Part shown: positions 18,421 to 25,472 of the stretch, piece after piece
Numbering within the stretch: position 1 is the stretch's first letter
Layout of the letters: every line of letters begins with the position of its first letter
Source of the DNA: JBFMFH01 sp040752275
Lineage (GTDB): Bacteria > Acidobacteriota > Vicinamibacteria > Vicinamibacterales > JAKQTR01
NCBI GenBank assembly: GCA_040752275.1
Contig: JBFMFH010000082.1
Span: 1-55,050, forward strand
Direction: 5' to 3'
Length of the DNA: 55,050 bases
Translations under genes and position numbers: made by a program
The notes under the pieces: generated by a model
Seen by the model: the letters and a program-made list of their open reading frames with translations, nothing else
Database searches by the model: none
What the model was told of the DNA's origin: nothing

Positions 18421-18485
18421 AGCCGTCTTGAAGGCCGAGAATACTCGCAGATGACTCGAGTCTCTCTGCGACCTTCAAGACGGCT
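18421..18485. repeat. Long inverted repeat between yceI and rsgA
   Basis: AGCCGTCTTGAAGG (18421-18434) and its exact complement CCTTCAAGACGGCT (18472-18485) flank a 37-nt interior. The interior contains a further CGCAGA/TCTCTGCG pairing around a GACTCGAGTC palindrome. The whole can fold into one long hairpin in the divergent promoter region. Confidence 0.75.
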
Positions 18486-18583
18486 CGCCCCGCCGGACGG
18501 CGGGACACAGCCGGCGACACTTCTGACTAGGACGCCGGCCGCGGCCGCGAGGATCCCCCTCGACACCCCTCCGCCCGCCGGGC

Positions 18584-18589
18584 TAGGCT
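18584..18589 (+). promoter_or_regulatory. -10-like box TAGGCT of rsgA
   Basis: TAGGCT ends 6 nt before the GTG start of rsgA and no Shine-Dalgarno sequence is visible. This matches the leaderless pattern of other genes in the window, but it is a weaker match than the rest. Confidence 0.35.
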
Positions 18590-18595
18590 CGTCAG

Positions 18596-19660
18596 GTGGA
18601 CCTCCGGTCGCTGGGCTGGGACGAGATCGTCGCGGGGCGCTTCGCCCCCTACGCGGACAAGAGGCTGCTGCCGGCCCGCGTGACCCTCGAGCACCAGCAC
18701 ATCTACCGCGTCCAGGCCGAGGCCGACGAACTGCTGGCCGTGGTCGCTGGCCACTTGCGACACCGGGCCACAGGTCCCCAGGACTATCCGGCCGTCGGTG
18801 ACTGGGTGGCCGTCCGGCCGCCGACTCCCGGACACCGGGCGGTCATCCAGGCCGTCCTGCCGCGCAAGAGCAAGTTCTCCCGCAAGGTCGCCGGCGATGA
18901 GGCCGTGGAACAGGTGGTCGCTGCCAACGTCGACACGGTCTTCATCGTCATGGGCCTCGACCGGGACTACAGCCTCCGGCGCGTCGAGCGGTACCTGATC
19001 ACGGCATGGGATGGCGGAGCCGCTCCGGCCGTTGTCCTCAACAAGGCCGACGTGTGCGAAGACGTGGGCGCGGCCGTCAGCGAGGTCCAGTCGGTCGCGC
19101 CGGGGGTGAGTGTGCACGCCATCAGCACCAGGTGCGACCCGGACCTCGCCTGCCTCGACCCGTACCTGGAGCCTGGCCGGACCGTGGCCCTGCTCGGCTC
19201 CTCGGGGGTGGGGAAGTCGACAATCGTGAACCGCCTGGTGGGAGAAGAGGTCCAGCGGACGAGAGAGGTGCGGGAGAGCGACCAGCGCGGGCGTCACACG
19301 ACCTCGCACCGCCAGCTGATCCGGCTCCCGGGAGGGGCGCTGCTCATCGACACCCCGGGGATGCGGGAGCTGCAGCTCTGGGACGGTGCCGCGGGTGTTG
19401 GGGCCGCGTTCGGAGACGTCGAGGCGTTCGCGCCGAAGTGCCGCTTCGGCGACTGCCGACACGACACGGAGCCCGGCTGCGCCGTGAAAGCGGCGGTCGA
19501 CGACGGCGACCTTGATGCCAACCGCCTCGAGAGCTACCGGCAGCTGCAGCGGGAGCGGAAGTGGCTCCTGGCTCGCATCGACGAACGCACGGCGCAGGAC
19601 CGCAAACGCTACGAGAAGATGATCGGCAAGATCGCCCGGGACTTCAAGCCGAGAGAATAG
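18596..19660 (+). CDS. rsgA: Ribosome small subunit biogenesis GTPase RsgA
   Basis: A 354-residue circularly permuted GTPase. The N-terminal OB fold is followed by G4 NKAD (149-152), then G1 GSSGVGKST (201-209), the switch region and G3 DTPG (252-255). The C-terminal zinc site has C282, C287, H289 and C295 (CRFGDCRH...GC). This motif order is diagnostic. RsgA helps the last steps of 30S subunit maturation and releases on GTP hydrolysis. The start is GTG at 18596, right behind a TAGGCT box. It is transcribed alone; a GC hairpin follows the stop codon. Confidence 0.96.
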   Translation: MDLRSLGWDEIVAGRFAPYADKRLLPARVTLEHQHIYRVQAEADELLAVVAGHLRHRATGPQDYPAVGDWVAVRPPTPGHRAVIQAVLPRKSKFSRKVAGDEAVEQVVAANVDTVFIVMGLDRDYSLRRVERYLITAWDGGAAPAVVLNKADVCEDVGAAVSEVQSVAPGVSVHAISTRCDPDLACLDPYLEPGRTVALLGSSGVGKSTIVNRLVGEEVQRTREVRESDQRGRHTTSHRQLIRLPGGALLIDTPGMRELQLWDGAAGVGAAFGDVEAFAPKCRFGDCRHDTEPGCAVKAAVDDGDLDANRLESYRQLQRERKWLLARIDERTAQDRKRYEKMIGKIARDFKPRE

Positions 19661-19694
19661 GTCCGCTGGCCGCCGGCTGCCGCCTCCGGCGGAC
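19661..19694 (+). terminator. GC hairpin directly after rsgA
   Basis: GTCCGC (19661-19666) pairs with GCGGAC (19689-19694), and CCGCCGG (19670-19676) can pair with CCGGCGG (19686-19692) as an alternative. It starts right at the stop codon. No T tract follows, so factor-independent termination is uncertain. Confidence 0.4.
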
Positions 19695-19763
19695 GACTGC
19701 GCCGGCTCGACGCGCCCCTTGTGCCTCCTGTCTTCTGAATTCTGTCTTCAATCCAGTACTCGC

Positions 19764-22412
19764 TCACCGCGCCGCCCAATACAGTGCGTTGAACAGCAGC
19801 GGGAACGTGGCCTGCGTCTGGGCGCGGTGCTGCGGCCGCAATCCGAAGAGCACGACCCGCCCCGGGTTCAACTCGACCGCCACGACGGCCGCGCGCCCGG
19901 CCATCAACGCCTCGCCCTTCAGCCATCCCGACGCCACCAGGCCCGCGTTCGGGTAGCGTGCCACGACAGACACCTTCTGGGACGAGAAGGCCTCGGTCAG
20001 GCCGAAGAACGGGCTGTTGACGTAGAACCCCTTGGTCGCCGACGGCATGCCCGCGCCGATAGGGGACGAGGTGTCGATCTCGATGTTGAGGATCGTTCCC
20101 GGTGCGAAGTGTTCGTCTCGGGTCAGTCCGGCCTTGAGGTTCCTGAGCGGTACCGAGAACCGTTCGATGGCGAAATCGCAGGCGTTGCCCATCGTCACGA
20201 TCGTGCCGCCCTTCGCGACGAACGCCGCGAGGGCCTTGACGCCTTGGTCGCCGATGCCGCCCCTATACTCGGGACGAACGCTGCTGCCGGACGCGCCACC
20301 GACAATGTCCGCCGGCCGCTGATCGGCAAAGAGGATCACGTCGAAGCGTTCACGGAGCCCGCCAGCCTTGACGTCGTCGTTGTGCAGCGTCGTGTATGGG
20401 AACTCGTGCTGCTCGAGGACCCACCGCGTCCAGCCCTCATCCATATTCGACGACCAGGGCTGATACAGGCCCAGGCGCGGAGACTTCAGCGCACGGCGGC
20501 CCGACCCGGCCCGCGCGTCGGTGGCCTGCACCTGAAGGCCAAGTGCCGAGGCGATTCCCTCGACCGCCGCCCGCGCCACCCCGTCGACCTCTACCCGCGC
20601 CGCGCGGCCGGCGGATGCGTCTCCCTGCACGAGACTGAGCTGAGCCCCGGCCTTGAGCAGGCGGTTCACGGCCATGGCCGCATGGGTGCCGCGATAGTCG
20701 AACGCGAACCGCCTGCCCGACCCGGTCACGGTCCCGGCAGGCTTCGGCGCGCCATCCAGCTTCGTCAGCCTCGCGGAAGCGTCGAGCGGCCGGCGAACGA
20801 AGGTGACATCCGCGCCCATCAGCATCCCCAGTGACCACGCCGTCACGTCGTACGGCGGCTCGGGCGGTGAGGTGGGTGTCCTCCGGACTTCGGGGTACGT
20901 CTGTTTCTCGAGCAGGTCCTTCGCGTACCGGGCGTAGGGCTGCGCCATGGGGATCACGAAGGTGCCGGCCGGGAACTCGGTCCCGTCCGCGTGGAAGGGC
21001 GCCTCGGCGCGATGCACTTGGACGCCGCCGATCTGAAGCCGGTCCACCAGCCGGTAGGCCACCTGAGGATCGTGTTGGGCGTCTGCCCGGATCAGAATGG
21101 CCGCGGGGTCTCCCTTCGTGCCGGCCTCAACAGTCAGCCGGTTCACCTCGTAGAGGTGGCGGAGCAGGGTCTCACGCCGGTCCGCCGCGGCCTCGATGAG
21201 CGCCTGGCTCACGATGAGCTCGTAGTCCACGATGTCCCGCAGCGTCCAGCGCCCGCCGAGCCAGGGCCTCGGGTACTCGGTTCGTGGCGTGATGTCCCGC
21301 GGGGGCGGGAGCGGCTGGTCTGGGCTCTGGGCCGGCCTGCGCATCTGGGCCTGGACGTCCGCGCCGCCAGCGGTGGCCTGGCGATTCGGATCGGCCCTCT
21401 GCTGTTCGGTCGGCGTCGCGACGCGCACCGAGGCGACCTCGGTGAGCATCCCGACCTGGTTGTGCCACCAGCCACTCCAGGCCATCGCCCCCTGCCAGAA
21501 GTTGGTGTAGGTGGCGTTGTAGATGACGCCGTCCTTACCGGCGGCTTCGAGGGCCGCCGCCTGGGCCTGGCCGAAGATGCCGTTCCAGCGGTAGATGAGT
21601 GGATGCACGTTCGGGTTGATCGGATCGGTCGCCGGCATCACGAAGATCCGAGCCCCGTTGCCGCCCATCTGGTGCTCGTCGAGCCAGACGGCAGGGAACC
21701 AGTCGTGCCACAGGAGCCTCGCGGTCAACTGGCTCTCGACCTGCGTGAACATGTACATGTCGCGGTTGTTGTCGTGGCCGACATACGGATGGTAGAGCCA
21801 GGGCATGGACGAGGTCTCGAACGGTGTGCCGACGTTCTTGTTGTACCAGTCGACCACCATGATCTGCCCGTCGGGGTTGAGGCTCGGGACCAGCACGAGT
21901 ATCACGTTGTCGAGGACGTGGCGCATCCGCGGCGTGTCCTCGGTGGCCAGGCGGTGCACGAACTCGAGCACCATCTGCGAAGCGCCGATCTCGGTCGAGT
22001 GGATGTTGCACGTGATGGCGACCACCGCCTTGCCGTCGCGGAAGATCTCGTCGCGCTCGGCCGGGGTCGGCTCGCCATCCTGGAAGTAGAGACGCCGTTG
22101 CAGGGCCTTGTAGTGCGCGCGCCTCGCCAGGTTGGCCGGCGAGCTGATCTCGAGGGCGACGAACGGATTCCCCTGGGTGGTCTTCCCGAGTTCACGCATG
22201 TCGACGCGATCCGATGCGGCGTCGACGTTGCGGAGGTACTCGAGGATTCTGTCCCACCGGGCCAGCTTCCGATCGGCCCCAACCGTGAAGCCCAGGAACG
22301 CCTCCGGAGTCTGCAGGATGGCTCCGCCGAGGGCGCTGAGCGGCGCTCCGGCGGGGGGCGCCGACACGAGGGCGATCACGACGGCCGCGGCGAGCATGAA
22401 TCGCGTGCGCAT
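19764..22412 (-). CDS. M14-family zinc carboxypeptidase, exported
   Basis: An 882-residue protein. The ATG at 22412 has AAGGAGG 8 nt upstream and opens a Sec signal (MRTRFMLAAAVVIALVSAPP). Residues about 40-330 are the peptidase domain, with the zinc motif CNIHSTEIGASQ (His and Glu), the substrate region LVPSLNPDGQ, the NNRDMYMFTQ segment and the later DEHQMG. The long C-terminal half is beta-rich, ends in a glutamine-amidotransferase-like segment, and has no motif I can assign firmly. This two-part layout is common in exported M14 peptidases of Bacteroidota and Acidobacteriota. It probably degrades peptides outside the cytoplasm. Confidence 0.92.
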   Translation of the reverse strand: MRTRFMLAAAVVIALVSAPPAGAPLSALGGAILQTPEAFLGFTVGADRKLARWDRILEYLRNVDAASDRVDMRELGKTTQGNPFVALEISSPANLARRAHYKALQRRLYFQDGEPTPAERDEIFRDGKAVVAITCNIHSTEIGASQMVLEFVHRLATEDTPRMRHVLDNVILVLVPSLNPDGQIMVVDWYNKNVGTPFETSSMPWLYHPYVGHDNNRDMYMFTQVESQLTARLLWHDWFPAVWLDEHQMGGNGARIFVMPATDPINPNVHPLIYRWNGIFGQAQAAALEAAGKDGVIYNATYTNFWQGAMAWSGWWHNQVGMLTEVASVRVATPTEQQRADPNRQATAGGADVQAQMRRPAQSPDQPLPPPRDITPRTEYPRPWLGGRWTLRDIVDYELIVSQALIEAAADRRETLLRHLYEVNRLTVEAGTKGDPAAILIRADAQHDPQVAYRLVDRLQIGGVQVHRAEAPFHADGTEFPAGTFVIPMAQPYARYAKDLLEKQTYPEVRRTPTSPPEPPYDVTAWSLGMLMGADVTFVRRPLDASARLTKLDGAPKPAGTVTGSGRRFAFDYRGTHAAMAVNRLLKAGAQLSLVQGDASAGRAARVEVDGVARAAVEGIASALGLQVQATDARAGSGRRALKSPRLGLYQPWSSNMDEGWTRWVLEQHEFPYTTLHNDDVKAGGLRERFDVILFADQRPADIVGGASGSSVRPEYRGGIGDQGVKALAAFVAKGGTIVTMGNACDFAIERFSVPLRNLKAGLTRDEHFAPGTILNIEIDTSSPIGAGMPSATKGFYVNSPFFGLTEAFSSQKVSVVARYPNAGLVASGWLKGEALMAGRAAVVAVELNPGRVVLFGLRPQHRAQTQATFPLLFNALYWAAR

Positions 22413-22459
22413 GGAAGCAACCTCCTTCAGCCGGGGCGGCACTGGGGCCGGCGGGCGCC

Positions 22460-22465
22460 ACTATA
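22460..22465 (-). promoter_or_regulatory. -10 box TATAGT of the M14 peptidase gene
   Basis: TATAGT on the minus strand lies 47 nt before the ATG at 22412. This leaves a short leader that includes the AAGGAGG ribosome binding site. No clear -35 element is seen. Confidence 0.4.
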
Positions 22466-22485
22466 ACAGATGGACCTGCCCCGGG

Positions 22486-22491
22486 TAGAAT
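22486..22491 (+). promoter_or_regulatory. -10 box TAGAAT before the ligase unit
   Basis: TAGAAT ends 6 nt before an ATG at 22498 that opens a 35-codon ORF ending on the ligase start. It may drive both as a leaderless transcript. Confidence 0.45.
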
Positions 22492-22497
22492 CACCCG

Positions 22498-22605
22498 ATG
22501 GCCCTGCCGGCACGTCGCTGCCACGGGTGCGGGCACGAGATGCCCGTGAGTTCCGTTCGCCCTGGCCGATCGGCACCTCGGGATCATCCTCAAGGGGGGC
22601 CATGA
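22498..22605 (+). CDS. Possible 35-residue Cys-rich leader peptide
   Basis: The ATG at 22498 lies 6 nt behind a TAGAAT box. The peptide begins MALPARRCHGCGHEMPVS, with a CxxC knuckle like the first half of a small zinc ribbon, and ends at a TGA that overlaps the ATG of the acyl-CoA ligase (ATGA). Such an overlap fits translational coupling. The second half lacks the matching Cys pair, so it may be a leader peptide rather than a folded protein. Confidence 0.35.
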   Translation: MALPARRCHGCGHEMPVSSVRPGRSAPRDHPQGGP

Positions 22606-24146
22606 CGGCGGGGATTCCTGAACGGGAACCGGTGTCGCTGCTCGAGCGCCTCGTCCGGCACGGCGGGCGCCCCGCGCTCGTTGACGACCAGGGGGCGTGG
22701 ACCTACGAGGATCTCCTCCGCCACGCCGATGGCCTGGCCGCGTCCCTGCTGATGTCACGGGCCAGCCTTCACCATGAACGCGTGGCGTTACTGGCCGGCC
22801 CCGGCCGTCCGTATGTGGCGGGGCTGCTGTCCATCTGGCGGGCCGGTGGCGTGGCCGTGCCGCTGTCGCCGCTCCAGCCCGAGACCGAATGGCACGATCT
22901 CCTCGCCGACAGCGGCGCTGGCCTGGCCGTGGTCGATCCCGAGTCGGGCAGCCGGTTTGCACCCGTCGCCCGGTCACGCGGCGTCCGCGTGCTCACGACG
23001 GATGCGGACACGACGCCGCGGATGGCGCCGGTGCCGGCGCTGCAGGGCGCCGCGCTGATCCTCTACACGAGCGGCACGACCAGCCGCCCGAAGGGCGTCG
23101 TGCTGACCCACGCCAATCTGGAGTTCCAGACCCGGTGCCTGTGCGACGCCTGGGGCTGGAGCGCCAACGATCGCATCCTGCACGTCCTCCCGCTCAACCA
23201 CGTCCACGGCATCGTCAACGTGCTCCTGTGCGCGCTTCGCGAAGGGGCCGTCTGCGAGATGTTGCCGCGTTTCGACGCCGAGCGCGTCTGGTCGCGGCTC
23301 GCGGGGGGCGGGACAACCGTGTTCATGGCCGTCCCGACGATCTATGCGAAGCTCGCTGCGGCCTGGGAAGCCGCGCCGGACGATACGCGCCGGCGGTGGA
23401 CCTCGGGAGCCGGCAGTCTTCGGCTGATGGTGTCAGGGTCGGCGGCGCTTCCCGTCAGCGTGCTCGATCGGTGGAAGGCGATGACCGGCCAGACGCTCCT
23501 CGAGCGGTACGGCATGACAGAGATCGGCATGGCGCTCTCGAATCCGCTGGAGGGCGAGCGCCGTCCGGGCACAGTGGGGCAGCCGCTTCCGGGTGTCGAG
23601 GTGCGGGTGCTCGACGAGGACGGCGGGGAAGCGGTGCCTGGGCGGCCGGGAGAAATCCACGTCCGCAGCGCCGGGGTCTTTGCCGAATACTGGCGCCGTC
23701 CCGCCGAGACGGCCGCCGCCTTCCGCGAGGCTGGCTGGTTTCGCACCGGGGATGTCGGCGTCGTCGAGGAGGGGTACTTCCGGATCCTGGGCCGGCTGTC
23801 GGTGGACATCATCAAGAGCGGCGGAGAGAAGGTCTCGGCACTTGAGATCGAGGAGACCATCCGGCAGCACCCCGCCGTGGCGGAATGCGCGGTCGTTGGC
23901 GTCCCGCATCCCGAATGGGGAGAGCAGGTGTGTGCGGCGCTCGTGCCGCGCCCCCGGCAGTCCATCTCTCTGGGCGACCTGCGGACGTGGGCGGGGGCGC
24001 GCTTGTCGCGCCACAAGCTCCCCGGCCGGCTCATCCTCGTCGATGACCTGCCGCGCAACGCCCTTGGAAAGGTGGTCAAAGCGCGGGTGCGGGAGTTGTT
24101 CGATGCCGGGACTCGGGATTCGGGACTCGAGAGGGACACGACTTGA
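22602..24146 (+). CDS. AMP-forming acyl-CoA ligase, malonyl-CoA synthetase-like
   Basis: A 514-residue adenylate-forming enzyme. The ATP motif LILYTSGTTSRPKG, the A5 motif LERYGMTEIGMALSNPL, the hinge WFRTGDVGVVEEGYFRILGR and the catalytic Lys motif PRNALGKVVK are all intact. The A5 region closely resembles MatB/ACSF3 malonyl-CoA synthetases, so a short dicarboxylate such as malonate or methylmalonate is the likeliest substrate; this is inference. The ATG at 22602 follows AAGGGGGG. The last residues after FDAG are encoded by a heptanucleotide repeat (24108-24128) and look like an acquired tail. Confidence 0.9.
   Translation: MTAGIPEREPVSLLERLVRHGGRPALVDDQGAWTYEDLLRHADGLAASLLMSRASLHHERVALLAGPGRPYVAGLLSIWRAGGVAVPLSPLQPETEWHDLLADSGAGLAVVDPESGSRFAPVARSRGVRVLTTDADTTPRMAPVPALQGAALILYTSGTTSRPKGVVLTHANLEFQTRCLCDAWGWSANDRILHVLPLNHVHGIVNVLLCALREGAVCEMLPRFDAERVWSRLAGGGTTVFMAVPTIYAKLAAAWEAAPDDTRRRWTSGAGSLRLMVSGSAALPVSVLDRWKAMTGQTLLERYGMTEIGMALSNPLEGERRPGTVGQPLPGVEVRVLDEDGGEAVPGRPGEIHVRSAGVFAEYWRRPAETAAAFREAGWFRTGDVGVVEEGYFRILGRLSVDIIKSGGEKVSALEIEETIRQHPAVAECAVVGVPHPEWGEQVCAALVPRPRQSISLGDLRTWAGARLSRHKLPGRLILVDDLPRNALGKVVKARVRELFDAGTRDSGLERDTT
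24108..24128. repeat. Heptanucleotide repeat at the 3' end of the ligase gene
   Basis: GGGACTC, GGGATTC and GGGACTC in tandem. It lies inside the coding sequence and adds a short Arg/Ser/Gly tail to the protein. Confidence 0.7.
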
Positions 24147-24214
24147 GAGGATTTGCGGTACACTAGAGAGTTCACGGGCCACTCTGCCCCCGGACTTCCT
24201 GAGGGACGTCATCG

Positions 24215-24670
24215 ATGGGTATGTTGTCCTTGCTGGTGCTGGCGCTCGTCGTTGCGGCGGCCCCCCCGGACCAGGCTGCGATCGAACGCCAGGCCAAAGC
24301 ACTCGAAGCCAAGCTGATCGCGCCGTGTTGCTGGTCGCAGCAGGTGTCGGTCCACCAATCGCCGGCCGCGGACCAGATCAAGGCCGACGTGCGCCGGATG
24401 CTGACCGAAGGCAAGGCCCCCCAGCAGATACTCGAGTCATACGTGGCCCAGTACGGCGACCGGATCCTCGCCGAACCGCCGGCGCGCGGGTTCAGTGCGG
24501 CCCTCTACGTGGTGCCGTGGATCCTCCTTGCCGGGAGCGTCGGCCTCGTGGTCGTGGTCATCAGGCGCCTGCGAGCGCCCGATGCGGCAAGGCCCGCGCC
24601 GGCCGAGCAGGTGCCCGTCAACGACGAGGAAGCGGAACGGATTGACGAGGAGTTGCGGCATCTGGAGTAG
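24215..24670 (+). CDS. ccmH: CcmH/NrfF-like cytochrome c biogenesis protein with a vicinal CC motif
   Basis: A 151-residue membrane protein. The signal or first membrane segment covers residues 1-17. The CcmH domain follows (LIAPCCWSQQVSVHQS, ADVRRMLTEGKAPQQILE, YVAQYGDRIL), then a second membrane helix at about 95-115 and an acidic tail. Classical CcmH carries LRCxxCQN and reduces apocytochrome haem-binding Cys pairs. Here the pair is adjacent (C38, C39), a variant also found in some Acidobacteria and Deltaproteobacteria. The ATG at 24215 has GAGGGA about 8 nt upstream. No other ccm genes are next to it; the probable seleno-peroxiredoxin follows 84 bp later. Confidence 0.82.
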   Translation: MGMLSLLVLALVVAAAPPDQAAIERQAKALEAKLIAPCCWSQQVSVHQSPAADQIKADVRRMLTEGKAPQQILESYVAQYGDRILAEPPARGFSAALYVVPWILLAGSVGLVVVVIRRLRAPDAARPAPAEQVPVNDEEAERIDEELRHLE

Positions 24671-24754
24671 AGGGCCGAGCCCCGCGGCTTCAGCCCCGGG
24701 TGCCCTGATCACAGACCGGACGACGGGCGGCAGGGCAGACGCCAGGAGACGTGG

Positions 24755-25300
24755 ATGCGAATGATGCTCATGATGGTGCTGCTGATCGGAGCGTCGGCGG
24801 CCGTACTCGCCATGGCCGGCGCCCAGGGGCCGGTCGACTTGAAGGTGGGAGACAAGGCCCCGGCATTCACCTTGCCGGGCTCGGATGGCCAGACCTACCG
24901 TCTTGCCGACTTTGCGGGCAGGCAGGCGGTGGTCCTGGCGTGGTTCCCCAAGGCCTTTACCCCGGGGTGAACGGCCGAGTGCAAGTCGCTCCGTGAGAGC
25001 GGCGACGCGATCCGGGCGTTCGACGTGGCCATGTTCGCGGCCAGCGTCGACACGCCCGATGACAATCGGAAGTTCGCCGAGTCGCTGGGACTCGACTATC
25101 CGCTGCTGAGCGATCCGGGCAAGCAGGTGGCGGCCGCCTACGGTGTGGTGACACCGGAGCGACAGTTCGCGAACCGCTGGACGTTCTACATCGGCGTGGA
25201 CGGGAAGGTCCTTCATATCGAGAAGACGGTCAGCGCCGCCACCGCGGGTCGGGACGTAGCGGCGAAGCTGGCCGAGTTGGGAATCGCTCGTCGGAAGTAG
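24755..25300 (+). CDS. Exported peroxiredoxin with UGA-encoded selenocysteine at the peroxidatic position
   Basis: Read through TGA at 24968-24970, the frame gives 181 residues: signal peptide (MRMMLMMVLLIGASAAVLAM), then an AhpC/TSA-type peroxiredoxin fold (VGDKAPAFTLPGSDGQTYRL, AWFPKAFTPG, Sec72, TAECKSLRE; later VDTPDDNRKFAESL, YPLLSDPGKQVAAAYGV). In Cys homologues the residue after FTPG is the peroxidatic Cys, so UGA falls exactly on the catalytic residue; C76 could resolve it. The frame is intact on both sides and a SECIS-like hairpin follows. AGGAGA precedes the ATG by 6-7 nt. Standard gene finding would split it in two. The chance alternative is a nonsense mutation or sequencing error. 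Confidence 0.85.
24968..25003 (+). promoter_or_regulatory. UGA codon with bacterial SECIS-like hairpin
   Basis: The TGA at 24968-24970 is followed 14 nt later by a stem, GTCGCTC (24985-24991) with GAGCGGC (24997-25003), containing one G-U pair. The 5-nt loop CGTGA includes a GU. The loop lies about 21 nt after the UGA, the distance seen in E. coli fdhF. This fits a SelB-binding SECIS element inside the coding sequence. Confidence 0.7.
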
Positions 25301-25472
25301 TGGCGTGCAGCTGCCGGGGGCGCGACAGGCTCATGTCTGCCGGCGCTCCCGGAATCGAATTGGGACGGACGCCGGGCCGGTGCGGTGGTGCGCTCGCCTT
25401 GGCGAACCCGAGCAGCCAGCCGGTCTGCGTGGCCCGGTCACGTACCGGACCGGTGAGGCGTCGGAGAAGACC

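Noticed and set aside
24755..24970. Two separate short genes split at 24968
   Set aside because: Together they encode one uninterrupted peroxiredoxin fold; the second part has no start or ribosome binding site at its beginning, and the stop is at the catalytic residue.
25305..25472. N-terminal 56 codons of the DUF349 frame from 25305
   Set aside because: Arg/Cys-rich sequence without helix pattern or ribosome binding site; the GTG at 25473 is a better start, although this is not certain.
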